Shown here one piece after another: positions 1-8,613 of a stretch of 64,000 nucleotides of DNA. Under the pieces are notes generated by a model. The model was not told the DNA's origin, searched no databases, and saw only the letters and a program-made list of their open reading frames with translations. Source of the DNA: Alkalihalophilus marmarensis DSM 21297 (GTDB lineage: Bacteria > Bacillota > Bacilli > Bacillales > Bacillaceae_D); assembly GCF_000474275.2 (NCBI RefSeq), contig NZ_ATAE01000028.1, forward strand, positions 62,001 through 126,000, written 5' to 3'. The stretch's first letter is position 1, and every line of letters begins with the position of its first letter. The position numbers and the translations under genes were made by a program.

Positions 1-2
1 AC

Positions 3-2708
3 TTATCTTCTTTTAAACAGTTGAAATCCTCCTAACACAACCGTCGGGATTGAAGCCATTCCAAGTACAAGAAGCCACTCACGCATATCAAGTGCAACCG
101 TATGGAAAACTGGCTGGAGCGGAGGATAATAAATAACAGCAATCATAAGTAAAATAGAGATCACTACGGCCCCGACTAAATAACGATTCTCAAAAGGATT
201 ACGGTGATAAACTGAGTATTCGCTTCGGCAGTCAAACACATGAATGAGCTGAGCCATAACAAGTGTGACAAAAGCAACAGTCTGAGCCCTGATTAACTCA
301 TCAGGATGTGCTTCTAAAGTAATCCAGAATGCCGCTAGGGTGACAACCCCAATCATAAAGCCACGGCTGAGGATTTTCCAGGTTAATCCTCTAGCAAAGA
401 CTCCTTCTTTTGGGCTTCTTGGAGCTCGCTTCATGACGTCGCCTTCTGCTTGGTCCATCCCAAGTGCCATAGCCGGCAGGCCGTCTGTCACTAAATTGAT
501 CCAGAGAATTTGAATAGCAACTAACGGAAGCGGCATTCCTAGCATCATCGCAAATAGCATAACTAAAATCTCACCGACATTTGATGCCAGCATATAGCGG
601 ATGAATTTCCGGATGTTTTCATAAATATTACGGCCTTCTTTAATGGCCGATTTAATCGTTGCAAAATTATCATCGCTTAAAATAAGCGAGGAAGCTTCTT
701 TTGCGACATCTGTTCCTGTAATACCCATTGCAATTCCAATGTTGGCTGCTTTAATGGCCGGTGCATCATTAACGCCATCTCCTGTCATAGCTACAATATG
801 CCCTCTAGCCTGAAGTGCTTTAACGATTTTTAATTTGTCCTCAGGAGAAACCCTGGCGTATACATCTACTTCGTCAACGCATCCCTCAAGGTCCTCTACA
901 CTCATTTGTTTTAATGTTCTCCCCTCTAACACTTTACCTCCCTCACGAAGGATCCCTAACTCTTTTGCAATGGCAGAAGCAGTAAGGCGATGATCGCCTG
1001 TAATCATGACCGTTTTAATTCCTGCTTCCCTGCATTCACGAATTGACCCCTTCACCTCAGGTCTTGGCGGGTCAATCATTCCCTCTAACCCTAGAAACGT
1101 TAATTGTCTCTCTGCTTCAAAAGGCTGGCTGCATACTTCATTTGCCTTTAATGGTCTATAAGCAATGGCAATCGTTCTAAGCGCTTTAGATGACAGATTA
1201 GAAATAACGCCCTCTACCTCTGTTCTTCTAGACGATGTGAACGCCTCTGTTTGTTGATTATATGAAATGGTTGTACACTGAGATAAAACGACATCAGGAG
1301 CTCCTTTTGTAATAATAAAAGATCTCCCTTTCTTATCTTTAACTATGACGCTCATCATCTTTCTTGCGGAGTCAAAAGGAAATTCCATTACTCTAGTGTA
1401 TTGTTCATTCAGACCCTCTGTACTGTATCCAGCCTTCATGGCAGCTACGACAAGAGCCCCTTCAGTCGGATCTCCATCTAACACATATTCAGTTCTCTCT
1501 TTTCGTAACATCCCTTGCTTAATAGACCGCGTCATAAGTGAAGCGTTATTACATATTGCTCCGTAACTAAGTAATTGCTGCAAGGCCCTTTCACGCTCTG
1601 GCAGCACTTCTACTCCGGCCAATCGAAACGCACCGCTTGGTTCATACCCATTTCCGCTGACTTCCCACAGCTTGCCGCCAGACCACAGTCTTGTGACGGT
1701 CATTTTGTTTTGGGTGAGCGTCCCAGTTTTGTCCGAACAAATAACAGATGCACACCCTAATGTTTCAACGGCGGGGAGCTTTCTAACAATGGCTCTTCGT
1801 TTAATCATCCGTTGAACACCAAGTGCTAATGCTACTGTGACGATCGCCGGAAGACCTTCAGGTATCGCCGCTACAGCAAGGGAGACCCCTGATAAGAACA
1901 TTGTATAAACGTCATGACCCTGCCATACCCCAATAATAACGACAAGAGCCGTTAGTAATAAGGCAACAGCAATCAATATCTTCCCTAACTGCTCTAATTT
2001 GTGCTGAAGAGGAGTAACAAGTGATTCGGTTGATTGGAGCAAGTGTGCAATCTTGCCCATTTCTGTTTTCATACCAGTGTTTACAACAACACCGACCCCA
2101 TTACCTTGCGTAACCATCGTTCCCATAAACGCCATGTTCTCTTGATCACCTAAGGAGGCATCCTTGGCATCAAGCGGTGATGCATGTTTTTGAACAGGTA
2201 CTGATTCACCTGTTAAAGATGATTCTTCTACCCTTAACCCATTTGCTGAAATTAAACGGATATCTGCACCAATCCGATCACCGCTTGTCACTTTCACCAC
2301 ATCTCCTGGTACGACTTGAGTGGAGAGAACCTTTTGCCACACACCGCTTCGATTAACCATCATCTGCGGTGAAGACAGCTCTTTTAGGGCATCTAACGAT
2401 TTTTCAGCTTTTCTTTCTTGAACAAAGCCTAAAATCCCATTCAACAAGATGATAAACATGATCGTCACTGCATCAATGTATTCTCCTAATAAGCCAGAGA
2501 TCAATGTTGCAGCTAACAAAACAAGAACCATAAAATCTTTAAATTGATTCAGAAACACTAAGAAAGCGGGTGTTCTCTTACCGTCATCAAGTTTATTGGC
2601 TCCGTAAACACCAAGCCTCTTTTGAACCTCTTTCTCTGTTAAGCCTGTCTCAATTTTGGTCCTTACCGATCGTTCTACTTCTTCTGTAGTCATTCTCAAC
2701 CATTGCAT
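3..2708 (-). CDS. yloB: Calcium-transporting P-type ATPase (YloB family)
   Basis: Membrane pump that hydrolyses ATP to move Ca2+ out of the cytoplasm, of the SERCA-like P2A class. The phosphorylation motif DKTGT has its Asp near residue 326. SLTGES (actuator domain), AAIPEGLPA (ion-binding helix 4), TGDGVNDAP (hinge) and a C-terminal bundle of hydrophobic helices are all visible, and the gene is complete. Length (901 aa) and sequence match B. subtilis YloB closely. The reading frame opens further upstream at 2723, but the Met at 2708 follows a GGGGTGGCGG ribosome site; a third Met lies five codons on. It is divergent from rqcH. In B. subtilis YloB the role is linked to calcium handling in sporulation; that function is inferred here from family. 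Confidence 0.93.
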   Translation of the reverse strand: MQWLRMTTEEVERSVRTKIETGLTEKEVQKRLGVYGANKLDDGKRTPAFLVFLNQFKDFMVLVLLAATLISGLLGEYIDAVTIMFIILLNGILGFVQERKAEKSLDALKELSSPQMMVNRSGVWQKVLSTQVVPGDVVKVTSGDRIGADIRLISANGLRVEESSLTGESVPVQKHASPLDAKDASLGDQENMAFMGTMVTQGNGVGVVVNTGMKTEMGKIAHLLQSTESLVTPLQHKLEQLGKILIAVALLLTALVVIIGVWQGHDVYTMFLSGVSLAVAAIPEGLPAIVTVALALGVQRMIKRRAIVRKLPAVETLGCASVICSDKTGTLTQNKMTVTRLWSGGKLWEVSGNGYEPSGAFRLAGVEVLPERERALQQLLSYGAICNNASLMTRSIKQGMLRKERTEYVLDGDPTEGALVVAAMKAGYSTEGLNEQYTRVMEFPFDSARKMMSVIVKDKKGRSFIITKGAPDVVLSQCTTISYNQQTEAFTSSRRTEVEGVISNLSSKALRTIAIAYRPLKANEVCSQPFEAERQLTFLGLEGMIDPPRPEVKGSIRECREAGIKTVMITGDHRLTASAIAKELGILREGGKVLEGRTLKQMSVEDLEGCVDEVDVYARVSPEDKLKIVKALQARGHIVAMTGDGVNDAPAIKAANIGIAMGITGTDVAKEASSLILSDDNFATIKSAIKEGRNIYENIRKFIRYMLASNVGEILVMLFAMMLGMPLPLVAIQILWINLVTDGLPAMALGMDQAEGDVMKRAPRSPKEGVFARGLTWKILSRGFMIGVVTLAAFWITLEAHPDELIRAQTVAFVTLVMAQLIHVFDCRSEYSVYHRNPFENRYLVGAVVISILLMIAVIYYPPLQPVFHTVALDMREWLLVLGMASIPTVVLGGFQLFKRR

Positions 2709-2744
2709 GCCGCCACCCCACATTTAGTCCTACTTCTGCTCACT

Positions 2745-2776
2745 AAGAAGACTCTCGCAACTTGCGACCTCTTCTT
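2745..2776. other. Inverted repeat in the yloB-rqcH intergenic region
   Basis: Two nested inverted repeats: outer arms AAGAAGA/TCTTCTT at 2745-2751 and 2770-2776, inner arms TCGCAA/TTGCGA near 2755-2767. It lies 37 bp upstream of the yloB start and would fall in its 5' untranslated RNA. It has no T-tract in either direction, so it is not a terminator. It could be an operator or an mRNA stem. Confidence 0.4.
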
Positions 2777-2799
2777 AATAGTCATTTATACAAGCCATC

Positions 2800-2831
2800 T
2801 TATTCAGCGAGAGTGAAAAACATGCTATACT
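2800..2831 (+). promoter_or_regulatory. Probable sigma-A promoter of rqcH
   Basis: A -10 box TATACT at 2826-2831 carries the extended -10 TG at 2823-2824. The upstream -35 region (TTCAGC-like, about 17 bp away) is weak. It lies about 95 bp before the rqcH start and points at it. Confidence 0.45.
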
Positions 2832-2925
2832 CATGAAAGCAAATTGAACAAGCCAGCTTCTTACGACTATCTATCATAAGAAAAGTATGCAAGGCTGGTT
2901 TGTGGTTAGAGAAGAGGTGCTACAT

Positions 2926-4647
2926 ATGTCATTTGACGGCATTATGACTCGTGCAATCACACACGAACTTTCACATACACTGCAGTCAGGTCGTATTTCT
3001 AAAATTTATCAGCCATTCAAAACAGAACTTGTCTTCACAATTCGAGCCAATGGTGCTAACCATCAGCTGTTAATGTCTGCAAATGCTAGCTTTGCCCGCA
3101 TTCATTTAACAAATGAAAAGTATACAAACCCGGAGAAGCCTCCTATGTTTTGTATGCTTTTACGTAAACATCTCGAAGGCGGGATTATTGAATCGATTGA
3201 ACAGATTGATATGGAACGTATAATTGAGATCACCATACGAAATAAAGATGAACTTGGTGATGTTCAATCGAAAAAATTAATAATTGAAATTATGGGACGC
3301 CATAGTAATATTATGCTCGTCGATGCTGATTCCGGCGTTATTTTAGACAGCATTAAGCATGTCAGCCTTTCTCAAAGCAGCTATCGGACTGTTTTGCCAG
3401 GTCAACTGTATAAACGACCGCCAGAACAAGAAAAACAAAACCCGTTAGACCTTGATGAATCAGCTGTTTTAAAAGAAATGGACTTTAACCAGGGGAAGCT
3501 TGACCGGCAGCTGGTCGACCGTTTCAGCGGTTTATCTCCCCTTGTAGCAAAAGAAATTATTGATCGTTCTGGAATGAGCAATAGACAAACATTACCGCAA
3601 GCATTTCTTGAAGTCTTCTCTTCGGTTAAAGATCATGAGTACACACCGCAGATGATTGAAGCTGATGGAAAAGAATACTTTAGTGTGATTGATTTACATC
3701 ATCTAAACGGAGAGCAGCGCTCATTTCCTACAATTAGTAACATGCTTGATCGTTTCTTTTACGGCAAAGCAGAACGTGACCGCGTAAAGCAGCAAGCGTT
3801 TGACTTAGAAAAAATGCTTCGCAATGAATATCAAAAAAACAAAAAAAAATTAGTTAAACTTGAACGGACACTAACAGATGCTGATAAGGCAAAAGAGTAT
3901 CAAAAATATGGTGAACTGCTTACAGCTAACCTTTATTCAGTAAAGCGCGGGGACAAAAAAATAGAAGTAATCGATTATTATGAAGAGGAACAGCCAACGA
4001 TTGAGATTAAACTTGACCCGTTAAAATCTCCTTCAGATAATGCTCAAGCTTACTTTAAGAAATACAATAAAGCGAAAAATTCAGTTCAGGTTGTACTCGA
4101 ACAAATGGAGCAAACTAGAGAAGATATTGATTATCTCGATCAGTTAATTCAACAAATGGAGAGTGCTTCGCCAAGAGACATCGAAGAAATTCGGGAAGAG
4201 CTGATTGAGCAAGGCTATCTAAAACGCAGACAAAAGCCTTCAAAAAAGAAGAAAAAAGAAGAAAAGCCTCAGCTTGAAGTATACACATCTTCTTCTGACC
4301 TTACCTTTTATGTCGGTAAAAATAATAAACAAAATGACTATTTAACAAATAAGTTTGCAAGACAAGATGAGATTTGGCTTCACACAAAAGATATACCAGG
4401 TTCACATGTGGTGATCAGAAGCACTGATCCGGATGAACAAACGATAATTGAAGCTGCGACAGTTGCTGCTTTCTTTAGTAAAGCCCGTCAATCTAGTTCA
4501 GTGCCCGTTGACTATACAAAGATCAGACATGTAAAAAAACCGAATGGCTCTAAGCCAGGATTTGTGACATACGATCAGCAAACAACTGTATTTGTGACTC
4601 CTGATGAAGATTTGGTACTGAGCCTAAGAGCGAAACAAACCACATAA
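2926..4647 (+). CDS. rqcH: RqcH, Rqc2/NEMF-family ribosome quality control factor (YloA)
   Basis: Binds stalled 50S subunits carrying peptidyl-tRNA and recruits tRNA-Ala to add a C-terminal poly-alanine degradation tag. It has an N-terminal NFACT-N domain (about 1-270), a helix-hairpin-helix and charged coiled-coil middle (about 270-440) with a Lys-rich stretch near 445, and a C-terminal NFACT-R domain ([15 protein letters not shown]). The frame opens at 2887, but the start at 2926 has GAAGAGGTG in front of it and gives 573 aa, the usual family length; MSFDG is the typical N-terminus. At the position of the functional Asp97-Arg98 pair of B. subtilis RqcH this protein reads Glu97-Arg98. It was formerly annotated as fibronectin-binding protein. 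Another RQC-associated gene, ylmH, lies at 27460-28233. Confidence 0.93.
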   Translation: MSFDGIMTRAITHELSHTLQSGRISKIYQPFKTELVFTIRANGANHQLLMSANASFARIHLTNEKYTNPEKPPMFCMLLRKHLEGGIIESIEQIDMERIIEITIRNKDELGDVQSKKLIIEIMGRHSNIMLVDADSGVILDSIKHVSLSQSSYRTVLPGQLYKRPPEQEKQNPLDLDESAVLKEMDFNQGKLDRQLVDRFSGLSPLVAKEIIDRSGMSNRQTLPQAFLEVFSSVKDHEYTPQMIEADGKEYFSVIDLHHLNGEQRSFPTISNMLDRFFYGKAERDRVKQQAFDLEKMLRNEYQKNKKKLVKLERTLTDADKAKEYQKYGELLTANLYSVKRGDKKIEVIDYYEEEQPTIEIKLDPLKSPSDNAQAYFKKYNKAKNSVQVVLEQMEQTREDIDYLDQLIQQMESASPRDIEEIREELIEQGYLKRRQKPSKKKKKEEKPQLEVYTSSSDLTFYVGKNNKQNDYLTNKFARQDEIWLHTKDIPGSHVVIRSTDPDEQTIIEAATVAAFFSKARQSSSVPVDYTKIRHVKKPNGSKPGFVTYDQQTTVFVTPDEDLVLSLRAKQTT

Positions 4648-4649
4648 TA

Positions 4650-4685
4650 AAAGAGAGCGGACATATTCCGCTCTCTTTGTTTTTT
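4650..4685. terminator. Bidirectional terminator between rqcH and moaA
   Basis: A perfect 12-bp stem AAAGAGAGCGGA/TCCGCTCTCTTT (4650-4661 and 4667-4678) with a 5-nt loop is followed by GTTTTTTAT on the plus strand. It sits between converging genes and overlaps the moaA stop. Confidence 0.85.
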
Positions 4686-5697
4686 ATCCCCCTATATGTG
4701 ACATTTCAATTTTTTCTCTATTTCTAGAAGATTCCTCGGTTCTCTCAATAGAATATTGATCATCCCGCCTATTCCAGACTGAATGGATTTGATGAATAAT
4801 GTCCTCATCCGCCGAACCATCGCGAAGCATCTGCTTAAAATCAGTTCCTTTGGTCGCAAATAAACATGTATAAAGTTTCCCTTCAACGGATATTCTTGCA
4901 CGGTTACACGAAGCGCAAAAGGCATCTGATACAGAGGAGATAATCCCGATTTCGTCATTTGATCCAATAAAACGATACCTCGTTGCTACTTCCCCCTCAT
5001 AACGCTGCGCGATCGGTTGAATAGGCATCACTTGATCAATCTTTTCGATCATTTCCCGTTTAGTCAGAACATCATTTAATCTCCATCCATTGCTCGTTCC
5101 AACATCCATATATTCAATCAACCTTAAGGTATAGCCTTTTTTCCTGAAAAAAGCTGTCATTGGAAGAATTTCATGGTCGTTAATCCCTTTTTGAACAACC
5201 ATATTCACTTTAACACCAAGCCCTGCTTCCGCTGCTGCATCCATCCCTTTAAGTACTTGGTCTACCCCTATGCCTCGTCCATTAATCTCACCGAATCGCT
5301 TATCATTTAAACTGTCTAAGCTGACGGTCACTCTTTTCAATCCAGCTTCTTTTAAACGGCTGGCCATTTTAGGAAGCATTACTCCGTTCGTTGTCATCGC
5401 AATATCGTCAATCTTTGTTGCCCGACGGAGCTGATCAATTAATTGATCAACATCTTTTCGCATCAGCGGCTCCCCGCCTGTAATACGCAGCTTCTCAATT
5501 GATGAAGCTTTTGTAAAAAGAGTAGTAAGTCTTGTAATTTCCTCAAAACTAAGGAGCTCGTCCTTTTTTAAAAAAGGGTAATCAGGACCGAATACCTCTT
5601 TAGGCATACAATAATGACATCTAAAGTTACAGCGATCTGTAACTGAAATTCTAAGGTCTCTTAGGGGCCGGTTGAATTGATCTGCTGCTTTATTCAT
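4684..5697 (-). CDS. moaA: MoaA, GTP 3',8-cyclase (molybdenum cofactor synthesis)
   Basis: Radical SAM enzyme that converts GTP to 3',8-cyclo-7,8-dihydro-GTP, the first step of molybdopterin synthesis. The SAM-cluster cysteines are C23, C27 and C30 in CNFRCHYC. The C-terminal second 4Fe-4S cluster is visible as CASC plus a further Cys in KLYTC, and the protein ends in the Gly-Gly tail seen in active MoaA. The length (337 aa) is normal. The start codon at 5697 has GCGGGTGG upstream. No other moa, mob or fdh gene is in the window, so the rest of the pathway must lie elsewhere. I could not pick a convincing promoter upstream. Confidence 0.95.
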   Translation of the reverse strand: MNKAADQFNRPLRDLRISVTDRCNFRCHYCMPKEVFGPDYPFLKKDELLSFEEITRLTTLFTKASSIEKLRITGGEPLMRKDVDQLIDQLRRATKIDDIAMTTNGVMLPKMASRLKEAGLKRVTVSLDSLNDKRFGEINGRGIGVDQVLKGMDAAAEAGLGVKVNMVVQKGINDHEILPMTAFFRKKGYTLRLIEYMDVGTSNGWRLNDVLTKREMIEKIDQVMPIQPIAQRYEGEVATRYRFIGSNDEIGIISSVSDAFCASCNRARISVEGKLYTCLFATKGTDFKQMLRDGSADEDIIHQIHSVWNRRDDQYSIERTEESSRNREKIEMSHIGG

Positions 5698-5955
5698 TTA
5701 ACCACCCGCTTTCAATATATTTAATTGACTCATGTTCTTTCTAGACTTTGTATAACTATTCATTTTCATTATTGATGTTTTCATGACTATCCCGACCGGA
5801 AACCTCTTTCTTTTTATCAAGCAAGTTAAAGTTACCATCTATGAAAGCATAAACTTCTTCATTTCACAACCTTAAAGTTTTTTCCGATTAACATAGAATA
5901 CAAAATGCTCATTGTCTTTATTACATCAATTTTTTAAATTTGTATGAATTTTTCC
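5698..5955. other. AT-rich intergenic region, no gene seen
   Basis: The stretch between divergent moaA and the transporter leader is AT-rich, with stop codons in all frames. I see no strong hairpin or consensus promoter here; the moaA promoter must lie in it. Confidence 0.5.
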
Positions 5956-5985
5956 TTGTCTGTGAATACGTTTCCATGATAAAAT
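5956..5985 (+). promoter_or_regulatory. Sigma-A promoter of the OFA transporter leader
   Basis: TTGTCT at 5956-5961 and TAAAAT at 5980-5985 are separated by 18 bp. Transcription would start about 5992, some 20 nt before the first hairpin of the leader. Confidence 0.6.
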
Positions 5986-6010
5986 TGTGACAAATGTTCA
6001 ACAATTGTGA

Positions 6011-6192
6011 TTATGTCATGCTACGGAGCAGCGTCCCTGCTACCGACCATAACATAAGGCACACCTAAAAGAATGACTGATGTTTGATTAGTGAGTAGAG
6101 TCCCTGCTGATGATTAACCGTCAAGTTATAGGTTCATTCATGTACAGTAAGTGTATTGTATATGAATCAATCTAAGACTTGTCGGTTTTTTT
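6011..6192 (+). promoter_or_regulatory. Candidate structured leader RNA: tandem hairpins plus intrinsic terminator
   Basis: Hairpin 1 (6011-6057) has outer stem TTATGT/ACATAA, then ATG/CAT, CGG/CCG, and core AGCAG-CGTCC-CTGCT. Hairpin 2 (6084-6117) has outer stem TTGATTA/TGATTAA and core AGTAG-AGTCC-CTGCT. The cores agree in stem and loop (NGTCC) while the outer stems differ in sequence yet still pair, which suggests RNA structure. Directly after hairpin 2, CCGTCAAGT (6118-6126) pairs with ACTTGTCGG (6177-6185) around an inner 11-bp hairpin (6136-6146 with 6157-6167) and is followed by seven T. That is a terminator placed between promoter and start codon. I do not recognise a known riboswitch class; ligand or protein partner is unknown. 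It could instead be a free-standing small RNA. Confidence 0.6.
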
Positions 6193-6246
6193 ATGTGGAA
6201 ATATTCCTTTTGGCAGAGAGATAAAAGAAAAGAGGAGGAACATGAT

Positions 6247-7512
6247 ATGGAGACAACAAAAAACCGCTGGCTTATTGCCCTCAGTGCAGTAGGTATACAT
6301 ATTTCCATCGGTTCTGTGTATGCTTGGAGTGTTTTCACTAACCCGTTAATTGAAGCATATGGCTGGTCACTTAGTGCTGTTTCATTAACATTTAGTATTG
6401 CTATTTTGTTTTTGGGAGTATCAGCTGCTTTTATGGGTCATTTTGTGGAAAAGCATGGACCAAGGAAATCTGGAATTGTTGCAGCCGTTTTCTTTGGGAT
6501 AGGGACCATAGGAGCTGGTTTTGCTACAAGTATCGAATCAATTTTTCTATTGTATGTTACATACGGGGTGCTCGGAGGAATTGGACTCGGGGTTGGGTAT
6601 ATAACCCCTGTTTCAACCCTTGTAAAATGGTTTCCAGACCGCAGGGGATTAGCTACTGGACTAGCTATTATGGGATTTGGCTTTGCAGCAATGATTGCAA
6701 GCCCTATCATGAACAGCCTGATCAACTCAGTTGGCATTGCTAATACATTTTATATTTTAGGTGTCGCTTACTTAATCGTAATGCTGGGGTCTGCAAGCTA
6801 CCTTGCTCCGCCCCCAAAAGGATGGATGCCTAAGGGATTTGAAGAGAAAATTCAATCAGGCGATAAAAAGCCTGTTGCTGATCTATCTCAATTAACTGCG
6901 AATGAAGCTGTTAAAACAAAGCGCTTCTGGTATTTATGGATCATGTTATTTATTAATGTAACGTGTGGAATTGCGATTATTTCAGTAGCCTCTCCAATGG
7001 CTCAAGAAATAGCCGGCATGTCAGCAGTAGCTGCTGCTACAATGGTTGGAATTATGGGGTTATTTAATGGATTTGGCCGAATCGGGTGGGCCTCCATCTC
7101 TGACTACATCGGTCGTCCAAATGTGTATACAACCTTTTTCATTATCCAAATGGCATCATTCATGCTGCTCCCGTCCCTATCACATGCGATTGCTTTCCAA
7201 GCCGTTGTATTTTTAATTTTAACGTGCTACGGCGGTGGATTTGCAGCCATCCCAGCTTATATTGGTGATATATTCGGAACAAAACAGCTTGGTGCCATTC
7301 ATGGATATATTTTAACTGCATGGGCGCTAGCAGGGTTAGTCGGTCCAATACTCGCTTCAACGATTCGTGAAACGACGAACAGCTATGCAGGAACATTATA
7401 CATTTTCACTGGAATGTTTGTCGTTGCTCTTGTTGTATCAATCTTTATACGTTCAGACATCAAGCAGCTAAAAGAGGCTCAAAAAGCAGAAGGCAGCCAA
7501 GTTGCAAGTTGA
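6247..7512 (+). CDS. OFA-family MFS transporter (oxalate/formate antiporter-like)
   Basis: Twelve-helix major facilitator protein of the oxalate/formate antiporter (OFA) family, 421 aa, inner membrane. The N-terminal WLIALSAVGIHISIGSVYAWSVF is the family signature helix, and the MFS loop 2-3 motif GPRKSG and the RRGLATG segment are visible. The frame opens at 6193 directly behind the leader T-tract. The start at 6247 has AGAGGAGGAA in front of it and begins at the conserved sequence. The substrate cannot be read from sequence; formate is plausible because moaA (needed for formate dehydrogenase) is adjacent, but that is inference. Expression is probably controlled by the structured leader upstream. 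Confidence 0.85.
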   Translation: METTKNRWLIALSAVGIHISIGSVYAWSVFTNPLIEAYGWSLSAVSLTFSIAILFLGVSAAFMGHFVEKHGPRKSGIVAAVFFGIGTIGAGFATSIESIFLLYVTYGVLGGIGLGVGYITPVSTLVKWFPDRRGLATGLAIMGFGFAAMIASPIMNSLINSVGIANTFYILGVAYLIVMLGSASYLAPPPKGWMPKGFEEKIQSGDKKPVADLSQLTANEAVKTKRFWYLWIMLFINVTCGIAIISVASPMAQEIAGMSAVAAATMVGIMGLFNGFGRIGWASISDYIGRPNVYTTFFIIQMASFMLLPSLSHAIAFQAVVFLILTCYGGGFAAIPAYIGDIFGTKQLGAIHGYILTAWALAGLVGPILASTIRETTNSYAGTLYIFTGMFVVALVVSIFIRSDIKQLKEAQKAEGSQVAS

Positions 7513-7540
7513 CAATTTTTTGTATGAGGTCTACGATATT

Positions 7541-7566
7541 TCATAGATTTATAAAGGAATCTATGA
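7541..7566. other. Inverted repeat between transporter and DUF2294 gene
   Basis: Arms TCATAGATT (7541-7549) and AATCTATGA (7558-7566) form a 9-bp stem with an 8-nt loop. No T-tract follows, so it would not terminate; it could stabilise or modulate the mRNA between the two genes. Confidence 0.4.
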
Positions 7567-7589
7567 TTATATAAAAAGGACTGACACAG

Positions 7590-7955
7590 ATGAATAAATA
7601 TGAAGCAGAATTTAGCAATGTCGTTCGTTCATTCCGCAAAAAACATATGGGTAAAGGCCCGGGTAAAATCCAAACGACCTTTTGTAAAAATTGGGCTATA
7701 TGTGAGATGGAAGGAAACCTTTCTCCAATCGAACGATTTATAGCCAGTGCAGACGACGGAAAGCAAATGCTTAGGTCTGCTCGTACCGAAATGGTCAAAG
7801 ATATGTATCGTAAAAACCACCCAATTGAAATGGAAGAACTGCTTCAGTGTCATTTTATTGACTTGTTTGTTGATATTGATATTGAAAGAGATTTCGGGAT
7901 GAGTGTATTTGTTTTTGATCAAAACATTGAAGAGAAATTTGGTTCGGATAAGTAA
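7590..7955 (+). CDS. MpsC/DUF2294-family protein
   Basis: Small soluble protein of 121 aa that matches the pattern of the DUF2294 family (Pfam name MpsC-like). It shows the early KGP motif, an acidic beta-strand region (MEGNLSPIE), an Arg-rich helix and a closing FVFD strand. There is no signal peptide or membrane segment. The biochemical role of single-domain members is not established; MpsC is part of a cation-translocating system in some bacteria. It lies 77 bp after the transporter on the same strand and ends at a clear terminator, so the two probably form one unit. The ribosome site (AAAAAGGA) is somewhat distant from the start. Confidence 0.7.
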   Translation: MNKYEAEFSNVVRSFRKKHMGKGPGKIQTTFCKNWAICEMEGNLSPIERFIASADDGKQMLRSARTEMVKDMYRKNHPIEMEELLQCHFIDLFVDIDIERDFGMSVFVFDQNIEEKFGSDK

Positions 7956-7971
7956 TTGAATATCCCCTTTT

Positions 7972-8022
7972 AACTCACTAACATTGAGGCATGCTGCATA
8001 GATGTTAGTGAGTTTTTATTTT
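7972..8022 (+). terminator. Terminator after the DUF2294 gene
   Basis: A 13-bp perfect stem AACTCACTAACAT/ATGTTAGTGAGTT (7972-7984 and 8002-8014) is followed by a T-rich tail. Confidence 0.85.
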
Positions 8023-8087
8023 CAAGAATACTAGGCAAGCAGTAAAAGATAAGATATGATGTAGGAAACGTTTTAGGGGGGGTTTCA

Positions 8088-8426
8088 ATGAATCATAGAA
8101 TAAAAATCTCCTTTATTATATTTGTGGCATTGATTATGTTTTATCCTAAACAATCTGATCAGCCCTATGCGTATGACCTGCCGGTTAACGGCGCTAGCTT
8201 CTATTCGCTTGAGCTTGAACCAGAAACATCCTATAAACAAGAGCATAAAACTGCTTTTACACTGAATCTAAACCAAAGTTTGATTCTCTTTATATTGATT
8301 CATCTTACAATACTTCTTTATCACAATCCGGAATGGTATAAAAGAAGATTACAGTTATTTCTAACCATTAGAAAGTACCGGTCAAATGAATTCTTATTCT
8401 CTTATTTTCACTCTAATTATTCATAA
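8088..8426 (+). CDS. Small membrane protein, function unknown
   Basis: I do not recognise this 112-aa product. It has an N-terminal hydrophobic helix (about residues 7-22), a polar middle (about 23-60) and a second hydrophobic helix (about 62-80), then a basic and aromatic tail. That suggests a protein with two membrane segments and a loop on the outer face. A strong GGGGGGG ribosome site precedes the start. A possible -10 TATGAT lies upstream with a weak TAGGCA -35 at 17 bp. It is followed by a 39-aa membrane peptide on the same strand. It looks lineage-specific. Confidence 0.6.
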   Translation: MNHRIKISFIIFVALIMFYPKQSDQPYAYDLPVNGASFYSLELEPETSYKQEHKTAFTLNLNQSLILFILIHLTILLYHNPEWYKRRLQLFLTIRKYRSNEFLFSYFHSNYS

Positions 8427-8452
8427 TTCATATACGTAGAGGGGGAATAACG

Positions 8453-8572
8453 ATGATACTCGTTCGTTTCATTTTGATTGGATTGCTGTCAGTAACAGCT
8501 GTAGGTATCTTTATGTTTCAAGGAGTAGAGGCTTTCTATGCCATGCTGGAATTATTCAAAAAAGATTCTTAA
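8453..8572 (+). CDS. 39-residue membrane peptide
   Basis: Short frame MILVRFILIGLLSVTAVGIF... ending LFKKDS. It has one hydrophobic helix (about 4-22) and a charged C-terminus. GAGGGGGAA sits directly before the ATG, 26 bp after the previous gene, and a terminator follows at once. The good ribosome site and tight fit between gene and terminator support it as real. Function is unknown. Confidence 0.55.
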   Translation: MILVRFILIGLLSVTAVGIFMFQGVEAFYAMLELFKKDS

Positions 8573-8574
8573 TC

Positions 8575-8606
8575 AAAAAGAGTATGGATTCCCATACTCT
8601 TTTTTT
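8575..8606. terminator. Bidirectional terminator between the small membrane genes and the methyltransferase
   Basis: Stem AGAGTATGG/CCATACTCT (8579-8587 and 8592-8600), loop ATTC, with A5 before and T6 after. It serves both converging units, including the end of the pyr operon on the minus strand. Confidence 0.85.
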
Positions 8607-8613
8607 ATATGTA

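Noticed and set aside
5698-6010. Moco riboswitch upstream of moaA
   Set aside because: I see no Moco-RNA-like long multistem structure on the moaA strand. The structured RNA lies on the other strand and points away from moaA.
6011-6117. ANTAR-type antitermination hairpins
   Set aside because: ANTAR sites have paired hexaloops with A at position 1 and G at position 4. Here the loops are five bases (NGUCC), so the rule is not met.
6193-6246. ATG at 6193 as the transporter start
   Set aside because: It follows the terminator T-tract directly, has no ribosome site, and adds 18 residues not seen in OFA proteins. 6247 has AGAGGAGGAA.
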